Origin: Protonemura montana
Lineage: Eukaryota; Arthropoda; Insecta; Plecoptera; Nemouridae
Length of the DNA stretch: 64,000 bases
NCBI GenBank assembly: GCA_947568835.1
Contig: OX387612.1
Span: forward strand, 6,572,001 to 6,636,000
Direction: 5' to 3'
Shown in pieces: positions 1 to 11,204 of the stretch (its first letter is position 1; the number at the start of each line of letters is the position of its first letter). The notes beneath the pieces are model-generated. The model did not search any database, was not told the DNA's origin, and saw nothing but the letters and a program-made list of their open reading frames with translations. The position numbers were made by a program, and so were the translations under genes.

Positions 1-346
1 TTTAGTAACAAGTTATCTCACGACAAGATTAGATCCAACGTTATATGGTGGTCATAAAAAATAATAGGCTATCTCTTCATTTTCTTCGAGCTACTAGAGT
101 TACCGTCCAATTCTGCCGAAGGTCTTCTATGTGAGCGAGACCAGTGTAACGTAAGGGTGTGGGGGGTGGGGGCAAGGAAAGCTATTAATGTTGACGTTTT
201 ATAGTCGAAATCAGAGGCGAAACGATAGGACGTTAAAAATGAAATCGTTCAGAAGTGTAACTCGAATTTAGTTCGCTTTAGGGATAATTCTCCTTGGATC
301 ATCGGCTACATTTTGAAATAATGGTTTAACTATTGCCGTTTTTGAC
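1..346. other. unannotated left edge
   Basis: No convincing coding exon, RNA gene or repeat is visible here. It ends where the 43-bp satellite begins. Confidence 0.5.
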
Positions 347-912
347 AGTGACTCTGTCCTAGTTCAACTTTCGCGTGATCGGCTGGGCATGTGACTCTGC
401 CCCAGTGCAACTTTCACGTGTTCGACTGGGCATGTGACTCTGCCCCAGTGCAACTTTCACGTGTTCGGCTGGGCATGTGACTCTGTCCCAGTGCAACTTT
501 CACGTGTTCGACTTGGCATGTGACTCTGCCCCAGTTCAACTTTCACGTGTTCGACTGGGCATGTGACTCTATCTTAGTGCAACTTTCACATGTTTGACTG
601 GGCATGTGACTCTGTCCCAGTTCAACTTTCACGTGTTCGACTGGACATGTGGCTCTGCCCTAGTGCAACTTTCACGTGTTCAACTGGGCATGTGACTCTG
701 CCCCATTGCAACTTTCACGTGTTCGACTGGGCACGTGACTCTGTCCCAGTGCAACTTTCACGTGTTCGACTGGGCATGTGACTCTGCCCCAGTGCAACTT
801 TCACGTGTTCGACTGGGCATGTGACTCTTTCCCAGTGCAACTTTCACGTGTTCGACTGGGCATGTGACTCTACCCCAGTGCAACTTTCACGTGTTTGACT
901 GGGCATGTGACT
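347..912 (-). repeat. 43-bp E-box satellite, array 1
   Basis: About 13 head-to-tail copies of a 43-bp unit whose minus-strand reading contains CACGTGAAAGTTGCACTGGG followed by a CACATG-containing half. The copies differ by a few substitutions, for example CACATG replacing CACGTG near 588. Because 43 is not a multiple of 3, short open frames crossing it are periodic artefacts. The same unit forms three other arrays in this window in the opposite orientation. Confidence 0.95.
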
Positions 913-1904
913 CTGCCCCAGGGCAATTGTTGATTTTTGGACGGATTTGATTTTTTTTTTTAGGTACATGCCTTAGGTACCTAACCTAACCTGCCGCACT
1001 AAATTTTGAAGCTATTTAAATAGTGTGCAATAGCCAATAGTGGGCCAATTAGTGCTTCTATATAAAGGTTAATATAATTTTTTTAAAGATTGGCTGTGAA
1101 AACTCTGAAAATTCTTAGGACAAAGAAACTAAATGAATACTGTTTTATTTTTTATTTTCTTTGGTTAGTCATAATTTTTATTTTTCGAGTATGGTTTTCG
1201 AGTTTGGGCAAAAGTAAAACAAAATTTATTACCTACTAGTATTAATTACGGTTCTGGCTAACAAATAATTGCTAATTAACCTCCATATCTACACAAAGTT
1301 GAGGTATTTACATCTAAATTTCTCTAGCATCTATGCAATTCTCTCTATGATAAAATACGGTTGCACATAAAGTAATAAAAGATAATTGGCATGCCATAAA
1401 GTAAGTGTCAGCTTTATGCGATGCCACTTAGGGTTAGTTTATTGGAGGGAGATTCCAGGTTGGTTATTGCCTGCAAGTTCGGTCTTGGAGCACGACATGT
1501 TCGGAGTGCGTGGTTGGGTTGTAAGGAGGGGGGGGGGAGGGGGATGAGGAGGTTGACTGGAAGGAAGATGTGGCAATGTCTCTTCGAGTTATTGAACCAA
1601 TTGTTGCCGCTAATGTTGCGTGAAAGTTGCGTGGAACGGAGCGAATGAATGCGTTAGATTGTTATGACGTGGAAACAAATAATGTGCCAGCTCATTTTTT
1701 TATGTACGGTTTAGCAAAAAAAAGTTTAAGTTATTTTAGCAGTGCGTCGATAACACACATTTTTTCTCTATGATGAGGCGTAATCTTAATATTTGTACGA
1801 TAATTTTCTTGAAATCCCACTTCTGTTGGGCCAAATGGCGGGTCTTTTGGCACTGCTATGTTGGCGCCGGTGAATGATTGGTTGATGTTGAACTTTAGTA
1901 AGCC
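913..1904. other. AT-rich intergenic DNA
   Basis: Contains a T-run near 950, two CCTAA units near 980 that are too few to be telomeric, and a G-rich run near 1527-1540. An open frame at 1421-1648 has no recognisable domain. I see no gene. Confidence 0.4.
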
Positions 1905-2197
1905 TACTAGGGAGGAAGGAAATCCCAATGGTGGCAGGTAGTCTTCGCCTGTCAAAGAGCACCCAAGGGACCACCGGCTTAACGTCCCTTCCGAAGGACG
2001 GTACAACGCGAATAACAGATTTCCTCCAGAAATTCATACTGTAGAGAGGTTGATAAGCAAGACGAGTGCAGTTGATGTACTAACTTGTATCCCTCTAACC
2101 TCTCTCCCGAACAGAACTGGTCCAGTGTATGATGGTCATCCATCCAATACCTGACTCAGCGCAGTGTTGCTTAACTTCGGTTATCTCAAGAGAAATG
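1905..2197 (-). mobile_element. 5S-rRNA-derived SINE, copy A
   Basis: Read on the minus strand, the head resembles the internal promoter region of 5S rRNA (ATCACCGAAGTTAAGCA-like, then TATTGGATGGATGACC). A family body follows, with a GTTCGGGAGAGAGG-like segment, then CCGTCCTTCGGAAGGGA and AAGCCGGTGGTCCC. The same order occurs in copies near 19.1, 26.8, 30.2, 34.1 and 37.7 kb. A 5S head fused to an unrelated body is the definition of SINE3-type elements. The 3' tail is degraded in this copy. Confidence 0.8.
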
Positions 2198-2444
2198 AAC
2201 ATGTTGAGAACATGTTTAACCACTTTGTAGCAATACATTTGATTTTTAAGTTGACATGTAACTTTTATTTGGCATAGTGAATTTGAAGTCATGAATTACA
2301 AAAGAACACATGTTTAAGTTGAATTTGAATTTGGTCATCTAGGAACCAATTGGCCTAGAAAGGGATGGAATGGTCCAAAAGGTATATTAACTAAGCTAAA
2401 ATAGCATTGAGTTTATAGGTTAACTGAATATAGCCAAAGGGTCA

Positions 2445-2700
2445 GCGATAATGTTTAACGACTTCTTGAAAAATGACCGCCAAATGATATCACGACAAAA
2501 ATGGAGGAAACTACTAGGTGGAGCCACCGTCGTTTCGAGTGTTAAGAAACTACATTTCGTTATTTCTCGCAGATTGCTCGCATTTGAGACTGGTTTACGC
2601 TCAATGATTTTTTATAAATGTTCAACGATTGATGTACATGTATCGACATTTATGGTCGTTATTATTTAAATGTAGAGGGTTAGGCCGCCAGCACACGTCT
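2445..2700 (+). mobile_element. dispersed repeat R1 (about 250 bp)
   Basis: A non-coding repeat with a head reading AAAATGGAGGA, then TCGTTTCGAGTGTTAA, a TCGCAGATT.CTCGCATTTGAGA block and a CAACGATTGAT block. Recognisable relatives occur at 3.99, 12.48, 20.2, 21.2 (inverted) and 35.6 kb (inverted). The size and lack of coding potential fit a MITE or SINE-like non-autonomous element. The class is not determined. Confidence 0.65.
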
Positions 2701-2764
2701 GAACTAGGCTATTGTTATAAAATTTTTTGGTTGTTTTGTTATCGGTAAATTGTCAGGGCTGCTT

Positions 2765-2905
2765 TAAGTTTTAACCCTTGATAAAGTAACAGGTACAAGC
2801 TACGAAACGCTGGGAAATTTAGTTTTTCTTCACTTAACATTCATAATCAAGTTTAAAAAGTGTTTTTCAAAACTAGTGCTTATGGTTAGATCAAGTAGAC
2901 ATAAA
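2765..2905 (-). mobile_element. dispersed repeat R2 copy
   Basis: Shares with many other sites a block that, on the plus strand of R2, reads ACTGGGTTTTGAATGCTAAG, then GACGTTTCG, a TAGTTACTT..TCAAGGGTT segment and a terminal TTTTTAGACTCATGTCTAC motif. This copy is inverted. Class unknown. Confidence 0.6.
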
Positions 2906-3985
2906 AATCAAAATAACTTGTCAACATTTTAGTTAATCTTAAATCGGCTAAAAACGTTTTGTTTGGACTTTTTCTCAAAACATTAATTAATCATTTGTCC
3001 TTATTGTACGACCATGTTTGTTTTCAGACAATGTTAATATTAAGTCCATCCTGCCGTGTGGTGATCCAGCTATACTATTGTTGACAGAGAGCTTGTCATT
3101 TCTTCTTATCAAGCACATGGTAAACAAGGGGTAGCACGTTTTAATCAAGTACTATAATGTTTTCTAGCAAACTTACACTTTGCTTACTTAGGTATTGAGC
3201 CAGCGTTATCACTTAAATCTAAGCTTTCGCTCGAATGAACTCAACGCAAAGGATGACCACAGTATTGTACTCCAGATATGTTGAAGGGGTTGGGGAAGAG
3301 ATACCCAAAGCTCAAGTCGCTTTGTTTATAATTATCAGCCCAAAGATTATTCTTATAACGTTATTAGGTTTATTTTGATTTGTTAATGGGAATCAGAAGT
3401 AAGGTGAAAATCAGCATTAGAACAAATCTGTTTGCATGGATTTGTTCTTACGTGTTGCTGAGTCACTAATAAAATACTTAAAAGAATTATTCTGCAGGAA
3501 ATTTGTGGGAAACTTCGAAAAACGAGCTATTTTCTGTCGCCTTTGGTTTCCCAAGAAGTAAAAGTGTTGAGTAATTCGCAGTTGTTTATTACATCGACAA
3601 TATTAATCTGGAGATAGTAATAAGTTTTTAGATATCTTACTTATCTAATTTCAAATAATATACTTTTTTAATTGTGTTGAAATGAGTAAAAAACGCCGCC
3701 CGTGTTTCAACGCCGAAACCTTACCAGTAGGTACAATTTTGATAATTATCATTTTTTATAATATATCCCAAAACACAAAAATTTCAGAAATTGTAGTCAT
3801 ATTTCGATCAGAAATATGGGTTAACTTGCATAGGTTGTCACAAAAACTCAGGTGCATCGACTTTTGATCTTTTTTCACGAATTTTCAGAGTGACTACTTA
3901 CCTGTGACACATTTTAGATGTCAGAACAAATTAGTAAAAAGATATTTTATCTTAAAAAAGCAGCCATAAACCTACTAGTCTTACT
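2906..3985. other. intergenic, nothing recognised
   Basis: AT-rich single-copy-looking sequence with no splice-flanked open frame or RNA motif I can support. Confidence 0.4.
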
Positions 3986-3989
3986 AAAA

Positions 3990-4230
3990 TCGTGGTCTGC
4001 CAAAGATAAAGTCACCGTAATTTCGATATTTTCATTTAAGAATTTGCATTTCGTTATTTTTCGCATGTTACTCGCATTTATGATTGATTTTACTCAAATT
4101 ATCTTTATTAATGTTAATTTCAACGATTGATATTCATCTATCGATATTTTAATTCGAAACTGATTTACTTTAAAATGTTTGTTAAACGGAACGGTTGAAA
4201 GCGCCATCGGGTGGCACCTACCGTTACTAC
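3990..4230 (+). mobile_element. dispersed repeat R1, second copy
   Basis: Carries the TCGCA..TTACTCGCATTTATGA and CAACGATTGATATTCAT blocks and the terminal GCGCCATCGGGTGGCACC motif that also closes the copy near 20.46 kb. The 5' end is more degraded than in the 2.45-kb copy. Confidence 0.6.
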
Positions 4231-4830
4231 GTTTAGAAGACTCGTTCGTTTTGTCAGTAATCTTAACATTTAGCTAAAACTCTGATTACCCAAATCCAAA
4301 GCTTTCCGTGTTACATTTCTTTGGCCTGGAACAGATCGGATTTAGAGCGTAAATAAATTCCGATTTAAAGATCACCCCGTTTACACGGAGCACATTCTGT
4401 GACGGTCACACTGGAGGCGATTCCGATCGAACAAGCGAGGCGACAGTGCAATAAGATGGAGGTGTTTTTTAAGTATCTTTGCCCTTGGGCATCTTATTGA
4501 AAAACCTACACGGTGTTTGAGAAATGTTTCACCACTGCTCGAAACTTCTTAAAATGCTATTCGTGTTTGAATTTCTGAATTCCTTTGAATTCCTTTTTGA
4601 ATTTCTATATAGACTTGGCATTCAATATGAAATTCGAAGAAATTCCTTCCGAATGTCACAACAAAACCAATCGTTTTTTGAACCAGTTTGCGAAACTCTC
4701 TACTTAAACGTGAACGCATCGAGCTACAATGGAACTTTTTTCAGCTAGAACGATGAAATATTTAGGAACCTAAATCTCACAGATCTAACTCTAATCGTTT
4801 TTAACTGGCCTGCACCAGGGCGGGTTTTAA
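4231..4830. other. intergenic, nothing recognised
   Basis: No gene or repeat could be supported. Confidence 0.4.
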
Positions 4831-4839
4831 ACTTGCTCG

Positions 4840-5009
4840 AGGACGTCATGATCTCCACCGCGTTAGCACCAGCGAGAGCGAGAGCGAGAGCGCTCCCATC
4901 CGAACACGTGATCACTAGCTGTCAGTGCATTCATTTGTTTTCCAACTGCACCGTCGAAATTCTGAGCAAGAAAAGTGCACCGGGAGTGACTCGAGAGCGA
5001 GCAACTCTG
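4840..5009 (-). repeat. shared flank of the 43-bp satellite
   Basis: The block containing GAGAGCGCTCCCA, AACACGTGATCACTAGCTG and TCAGTGCATTCAT recurs beside array 4 at about 36.56-36.64 kb. Its inner edge (AAAAGTGCACC.GGAG) recurs beside array 3 near 29.36 kb. The satellite therefore appears to be the internal array of a dispersed element rather than a free satellite. Confidence 0.75.
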
Positions 5010-6428
5010 CCAGTCGAAAACGTGAAAGTTGCACTGGGACAGAGTCACATGCCCAGTCGAACACGTGAAAGTTGCACTGGGGCAGAGTCACATGCCCAGT
5101 CGAACACGTGAAAGTTGCACTGGGACAGAGTCACATGCCCAGTCAAACACGTGAAAGTTGCACTGGGACAGAGTCACATGCCCAGTCGAACACGTGAAAG
5201 TTGCACTGGGACAGAGTCACATGCCCAGTCGAACACGTGAAAGTTGCACTGGGACAGAGTCACATGCCCAGTCGAACACGTGAAAGTTGCACTGGGACAG
5301 AGTCACATGCCCAGTTGAACACGTGAAAGTTGCACTGGGACAGAGTCACATGCCCAGTCAAACACGTGAAAGTTGCACTGGGACAGAGTCACATGCCCAG
5401 TCGAACACGTGAAAGTTGCACTGGGACAGAGTCACATGCCCAGTCGAACACGTGAAAGTTGCACTGGGGCAGAGTCACATGCCCAGTCGAACACGTGAAA
5501 GTTGCACTGGGGCTGAGTCGCATGCCCAGTCGAACACGTGAAAGTTGCACTGGGACAGAGTCACATGCCCAGTCGAACACGTGAAAGTTGCACTGGGACA
5601 GAGTCACATGCCCAGTCAAACACGTGAAAGTTGCACTGGGGCAGAGTCACATGCCCAGTCGAACACGAGAAAGTTGCACTAGGACAGAGTCACATGCTCA
5701 GTTGAACACGTGAAAGTTGCACTGGGGCAGAGTCATATGCCCAGTCAATCACGTGAAAGTTGCACTGGGACAGAGTCACATGCCCAGTCGAACACGTGAA
5801 AGTTGCACTGGGACAGAGTCACATGCCCAGTCGAACACGTGAAAGTTGCACTGGGACAGAGTCACATGCCCAGTCGAACACGTGAAAGTTGCACTTGGAC
5901 AGAGTCACATGCCCAGTCAAACACGTGAAAGTTGCACTGGGACAGAGTCACATGCCCAGTTGAACACGTGAAAGTTGCACTGGAGCAGAGTCATATGCCC
6001 AGTCGATCACGTGAAAGTTGCACTGGGGCAGAGTCACATGCCCAGTTGAACACGTGAAAGTTGCACTGGAGCAGAGTCATATGCCCAGTCGATCACGTGA
6101 AAGTTGCACTGGGGCAGAGTCACATGCCCAGTCGAACACGTGAAAGTTGCACTGGGACAGAGTCACATGCCCAGTCTAATACGTGAAAGTTGCACTGGGA
6201 CAGAGTCACATGCCCAGTCTAATACGTGAAAGTTGCACTGGGACAGAGTCACATGCCCAGTCGAACACGTGAAAGTTGCACTGGGGCAGAGTCACATGCC
6301 CAGTCGAACACATGAAAGTTGCACTGGGGCAGAGTCACATGCCCAGTCGAACACGTGAAAGTTGCACTGGAGCAGAGTCACATGCCCAGTCGAACACGTG
6401 AAAGTTACACTGGGATAGAGTCACATGC
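5010..6428 (+). repeat. 43-bp E-box satellite, array 2 (largest)
   Basis: About 33 tandem copies of the 43-bp unit. Each contains CACGTG and, 20-odd bases later, GTCACATG. Unit-to-unit variation is limited to a few sites (GGGACAG versus GGGGCAG, GTCGAAC versus GTTGAAC or GTCAAAC). The variants are shared by blocks of neighbouring units, as expected from unequal exchange. Frames run open for 60-90 codons only because of periodicity. Confidence 0.95.
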
Positions 6429-6739
6429 ATGTCGCTCTCGGTGCAAAGAAGCAGTTAGGTGATATTACCATGCACATTGTAATTGAGGCTAAATTCTAAA
6501 AGTTTGTAGAGATATCACACTTATTGAACAAGACACGATGCCTCTGAAGTCTGAACCGACGCCTGCAGCGTCGTGGAACGTCGCTTAAAGCGTCGCCATA
6601 ATCTGTTCGTCTGTCACGTGCATACATATGCTATCAGAGTTACCACACGTGTTTCAAATCTATGATGAGTTTCTTGATTTGTTCAGTGTTGAAATACTGG
6701 ACCATGTAATGTTTCTTAGATTCATGTCGACTTGATCTA
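6429..6739. other. spacer between two arrays
   Basis: About 310 bp between satellite array 2 and the 26-bp minisatellite element. It contains a short GCGTCG-rich patch near 6560. No gene is seen. Confidence 0.4.
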
Positions 6740-7955
6740 ACCGTAAAGCTGCTGTACTAGGTTCTTACTCAGGTATATTGGAGTGCAAGCTCTTCAGATC
6801 TATTGGAGTGGGTGCTTACTCAGGTCTATTGGAGTGGTAGCTTACTCAGGTATATTGGAATGGGAGCTTACTCAGGTCTATTGGAGTGGGAGCTTACTCA
6901 GGTCTATTGGAGTGGGAGCTCACTCAGGTCTATTGGAGTGGGAGCTCACACAGGTCTATTGGAGTGGGTGCTTACTCAGGTCTATTGGAGTGGGAGTTTA
7001 CTCAGGTCTATTGGAGTGGGTGCTTACTCAGGTCTATTGGAGTGGGAGCTTATTCAGGTCTATTGGAGTGGGAGCTTATTCAGGTCTATTGGAGTGGGAG
7101 CTTACTCAGGTCTATTGGAGTGGGAGCTTACTCAGGTCTATTGGAGTGGGAGCTTACTCAGGTCTATTGGAGTGGGTGCTTACTCAGGTCTATTGGAGTG
7201 GGAGCTTACTCAGGTCTATTGGAGTGGGAGCTTACTCAGGTCTATTGGAGTGGGAGCTTACTCAGGTCTATTGGAGTGTGAGCTTACTCAGGTCTATTGG
7301 AGTGGGTGCTTACTCAGGTCTATTGGAGTGGGAGCTTACTCAGGTCTATTGGAGTGGGAGCTTACTCAGGTCTATTGGAGTGGGAGCTTACTCAGGTCTA
7401 TTGGAGTGGGAGCTTACTCAGGTCTATTGGAGTGAGAGCTTACTCAGGTCTATTGGAGTGGGAGCTTACTCAGGTCTATATCTAGGTTTACTGGATACAA
7501 CTAATCGGCCAAATCACTTGTCCGATCGCGACGAAACAAAAACTAGGCGACTCATCACACTATTGGCAACGAATTGGCGTCTTTAAAAATAAAAAATATT
7601 ATTTCGTCTTATAGCTACATGCGTTGTAAAAGAGCCTATTCAAGGCATTTTTTCGGTGTTTTTCAGAAAAAAATTCTGGATCTTCGTAGGAGCTGTGGTG
7701 TATTCTGTTAACGCTAACAAACTAAACAAATATGCAAATTTAAGTGTCAAATATTTCAAAAAGTTTCCCTTGTATCCACTTTTGTCAATAATATATCTAT
7801 ATATATATATTTTTTTTGGGATCGGTTTTCCAGAAAAAATCCACTAAAAAAGATTTTTTAGTTGAAACAGTTTATACCAATCCCAATTAAAGAGTAACAA
7901 TTTTTTTCCCTGGATCCCCCAGATCAAGAAGATGGAGGCACTACAACCCCTTTAG
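6740..7955 (+). mobile_element. dispersed element carrying a 26-bp minisatellite, copy 1
   Basis: The 26-bp array and about 450 bp to its right match a second copy at 48.42-49.40 kb in inverted orientation. Shared blocks after the array are a TTTACTGGATACAACTAAT segment, GATCGCGAC.AAACAAAAAC, TTTTTCAGAAAA, GTAG.AGCTGTGG and a terminal CCTGGATCCCCCAGA followed by GGAGGC.. ACAAC. No coding capacity is evident. The element class is unknown. Confidence 0.75.
6768..7484 (+). repeat. 26-bp minisatellite
   Basis: About 27 copies of a 26-bp unit containing TTGGAGTGGGAGCTTACTCA and then GGTCTA. The period is not a multiple of three, so the long overlapping open frames in all three plus-strand phases (up to 267 codons, repeating SGSLLRSIGVGAYSGLLEW) come from the repeat lacking stops. 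They are not evidence of a protein. Confidence 0.95.
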
Positions 7956-8560
7956 GTCACAACCCCGTGGGGTAACATAGCGACAAAACTCCTGACACCC
8001 TGTGTTTCGACCAACACACGTGTCTTTAAACCCCCAATAAGATCCGTTGGAGCGGTGTGGTAGTGTTTGCTTGGGCTCCCGGTCTCTTTTGGTTGCAGTG
8101 ACAAAGTCGATGTTCAGCCTCTGCGCTGTTAAAACTGCGGGCAAAGGCTATTCAGGAAACAATTAGGTACGTAGGTGAACTATGTTGGTTTCGATCTTCT
8201 TATCATTGGGAGATGAAGTCAAATAAATCGTGGAAACAAGAATAACACTTTTGTAATAGAGTATGCTACTCACCAGCGGTTTTAGCAGCAAATAAAGTCA
8301 ACCAGTTAATAAAAGCTATTTTATTGATATTTTCTTCTTCTTTGCTTAACCTCACTCTTTCAGTCTTAGTTTGTAATTTGGCAATAGTAAAAAAGATCTA
8401 TTTTAAAGCAGCTTGATCTAAAAAAAAAAAAAAAACATGGAAAATTACTTTATCTTGAGAACTATTCCGACATTATTTGCGTTTTAGCCACAAAAAGACA
8501 CTATGGTTTGAAAATTCAAATCCTACTTATTATGAGATCATGGTATGTATTTATTTCACT
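7956..8560. other. intergenic, nothing recognised
   Basis: Contains an A-run near 8420. No gene or RNA supported. Confidence 0.4.
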
Positions 8561-8564
8561 TTGG

Positions 8565-9240
8565 GGTTCCAGCTTCGATTCTGGTGGCCAGCTATCCTGA
8601 TAGTGAGAGCGTCATGTCTGCCTTGCATTCAGGAGGTCCCAGTTTTGATCCTGGTGGCCGGCTATCCTGGTAGTGAGAGCGTCATGTCTGCCTTGTATTC
8701 GGGAGGTCCCAGGTTTGATCCTGGAGGCTGGCTATCCTGGTAGTGAGAGCGTCATGTCTGCCTTGCATTCGTGAGGTCTCAGGTTCGATCCTGGTGGCCG
8801 GCTATCCTGGTAGTGAGAGCGTCATGTCTGCCTTGCATTCGGTAGGTCCCAGGTTTGATCCTGGAGGCTGGCTATCCTGGTAGTGAGAGCGTCATGTCTG
8901 CCTTGCATTCGTGAGGTCTCAGGTTCGATCCTGGTGGCCGGCTATCCTGGTAGTGAGAGCGTCATATCTGCCTTGCATTGGGAGGTCCCAGTTTTGATCC
9001 TGGTGGCCGGCTATCCTGGTAGTGAGAGCGTCATGTCTGCCTTGCATTGGGAGGTCCCAGTTTTGATCCTGGTGGCCGGCTATCCTGGTAGTGAGAGCGA
9101 TATGTCTGCCTTGCATTGGGAGGTCCCAGTTTTGATCCTGGTGGCCGGCTATCCTGGTAGTGAGAGCGTCATGTCTGCCTTGCATTCGGGAGGTCCCAGG
9201 TTCGATCCCGGTGACCGGCTATTCTAGCAGTAAGAGCGCC
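8565..9240 (+). repeat. tandem array of tRNA-like 70-bp units
   Basis: About nine and a half head-to-tail copies, each 68-72 bp. Each unit has a B-box-like GGTTCGATCCTGG in a T-arm-like hairpin, a degraded A-box region (TATCCTGGTAGTGAGAGCG) and a TTGCAT segment where a tRNA-Ala anticodon loop would lie. CCGGC at the start of a unit can pair with GCCGG at its end, like an acceptor stem. The T-loop and anticodon stem are imperfect, so these are tRNA-derived units and not functional tRNAs. The last unit carries the best B box (GGTTCGATCCCGG). Related tRNA-like sequence occurs near 11.3 and 32.6 kb. Confidence 0.75.
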
Positions 9241-9890
9241 ATATCAACCAACATATTTAAAACCTTATGACAGGCAGTTTTAATTAATTCGCTTTACAGC
9301 TTGGAGCTTTGAAGTCTTGGAACATGTGCGGCTTTCTGTGGCAAAAAAAAAAAATTAAATTTGTTACAGCAAAGTAAAGTTAAAGTATTATCTTCTAGAC
9401 ACACATTTTTCTAGCAGCCCTTTCGTTTTAATCAACAAAAGTTGAGTTCTTTTACCGCATTGTTACGATTAAAATTCAAAAGCCTAAAGAATAATTTTCG
9501 CAATAATTCAAACACATGGTAGCCAGACAAGATAAAAAAATTGAAAACATTACATACTTTTCAGCTCATGAACGAGGGCTAGACACACAATGATAGAGTA
9601 AAACGCGTACGTGAGATAGAATTTACGAGATGTCCCTTGTGACTCTCTAACCAAATGAAGTGTTTACTTCCTAAAGTATTAAATTGGGAAAATCGTTTCC
9701 CCTCGCGTCCCGCCCATCCCCCTTTTAACCAATTTCGCCATCTCATTCTAGAACTTTCTACAAATGAAAATAATCCCTACCCCCCCATCGCCATGTCTCA
9801 CTCCCTCGCTCGCTGCCACCCTGTCTTTCTGTCTCTTTTCCTCTTTTGCTCGTGAAAGGGACTTTCCAATCAAGCAGTTTCCAAAACGCG
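9241..9890. other. intergenic, C-rich patch
   Basis: Contains a pyrimidine-rich tract around 9700-9850. No coding exon supported. Confidence 0.4.
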
Positions 9891-9894
9891 GTCG

Positions 9895-9979
9895 AGTTTC
9901 AGTCAAACACACGCGAGGAACGTTTTAATTAACTTCCATTACTTCAATTACCGCAATTACAATCTCGACTAGGCTTGGT
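9895..9979 (+). promoter_or_regulatory. possible orphan promoter / 5' UTR exon
   Basis: An arthropod-type initiator match (TTTCAGTCA, near 9898) is followed about 80 bp later by a strong 5' splice site (CTTG then GTAAGTACTT, intron start near 9978). No TATA box or downstream coding exon on this strand was found before the minus-strand CAP gene, so this could be a non-coding transcript or chance. Confidence 0.2.
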
Positions 9980-10154
9980 AAGTACTTCGTGTTTACTTAG
10001 GGCACAGAAAAATCGTTTGGTTCGTTGTTGTTTGGTTAGCAATTTTAGCTTTCAGGTGCTGTGCACATACCCAGATTTGTTTTCCTAATGCCGACCTTTT
10101 TTTCTTTTTGTACATTTTTTAAAACCTAGTGCACCTGTGGCAACAGACGATAAT

Positions 10155-10690
10155 TGAAAAGCTCTGTCAGGCGATCTCAGCATCAGCATCTCCATTGCAA
10201 CCGGACGCTGAATCTACCATTGAACCTCCTATGCTAGGCCATGATATACCCGTGGTAACATAAAATAGCAGAATTGAGAAGCTCTGTCAGGCGATATCAT
10301 CATCTTCATGGCTACCAAACGTTGAATCTACCATTGAACCTCCTTTGCTAGGCCATGATATACCCGTGGTAACATAAAATAGCAGAATTGAGAAGCTCTG
10401 TCAGGCGATCTCATCATCTCCATGGCTACCAAACGTTAAATCTACCATTGAACCTCCTATGCTAGGCCATGATATACCCGTGGTAACATAAAATAGCAAA
10501 ATTGAGAAGCTCTGTCAGGCGATCTCATCATCTTCATGGCTACCAAACGTTGAATCTACCATTGAACCTTCTATGCTAGGCCATGATATACCCGTGGTAA
10601 CATAAGATAGCAGAATTGAGAAGCTCTGTCATGCGATCTCAGCATCTCCATGGCTACCAAACGTTGAATCTACTATTGCACTTCATGTGC
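10155..10690 (+). repeat. 114-bp tandem array, locus 1
   Basis: Five copies (spacing 121, 114, 114, 114) of a unit with AAGCTCTGTCAGGCGATCTC, CATGGCTACCAAACGTTGAA and GCCATGATATACCCGTGGTA segments. The same unit occurs in three copies each at 31.1 kb (inverted) and 34.9 kb. It is a tandemly amplified dispersed repeat. No coding potential. Confidence 0.9.
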
Positions 10691-10699
10691 TTGATAGTT

Positions 10700-11200
10700 A
10701 TATTTGTTTCCTTGGTAGTCGAGTATGCGTATCGCGTGCGTCCTTAAATTGTATATAAACTTTTGATCCATGGTTCATTTTCAATAATTTTAAGTTTTAA
10801 CGTTTTAGGATACGGTAAGGCCAACAACTCTTGAGTGCCTGTTTTTAAACAATCGCATTCGACTAATTATTTTTATAACTTTGAACTTTAAATTAATTGC
10901 TATACGGCTATTGTTTAGAAACTCCGTTTTGTATTCATTGATAAACTTCGTTAACCAAATTGTTCATCCAGCTAATTTTTCTGTACAAACAGCAAAATCT
11001 GTGTAAGTTTTACAAAGAGATTGTACAAATTCTGTTGATATTTTTGGGGCAATTCTCATAAATGTTCACTCTACCCTAACAAACTTTCTAGACGTAGTAC
11101 CTTTAGCGGAATTGTCGAGTTTAATGTAATTGAACCATCCAATAACATAATTAAATAGTTTTAGGGCCCGTTTTACAGAGAGCTGTTAAATAAACTACCG
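10700..11200. other. intergenic, nothing recognised
   Basis: AT-rich, no gene supported. Confidence 0.4.
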
Positions 11201-11204
11201 GCGG

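Noticed and set aside
970..1000. CCTAACCTAACC, a possible insect telomere repeat
   Set aside because: Only two units. Interstitial telomeric arrays would be longer.
590..5619. Open frames with HVFDWACDSVPVQLSRVRLGM
   Set aside because: Periodic translation of the 43-bp satellite.
6783..7586. Long open frame of 267 codons with SGSLLRSIGVGAYSGLLEW repeats
   Set aside because: All three plus-strand phases are open because the 26-bp unit has no stop. There is no start context, domain or splice site, and the period is not a multiple of three.
8883..9227. Open frames over the 8.6-9.2 kb array (VLILVAGYPGSES)
   Set aside because: Translation of tRNA-like repeat units. B-box structure explains the conservation better.
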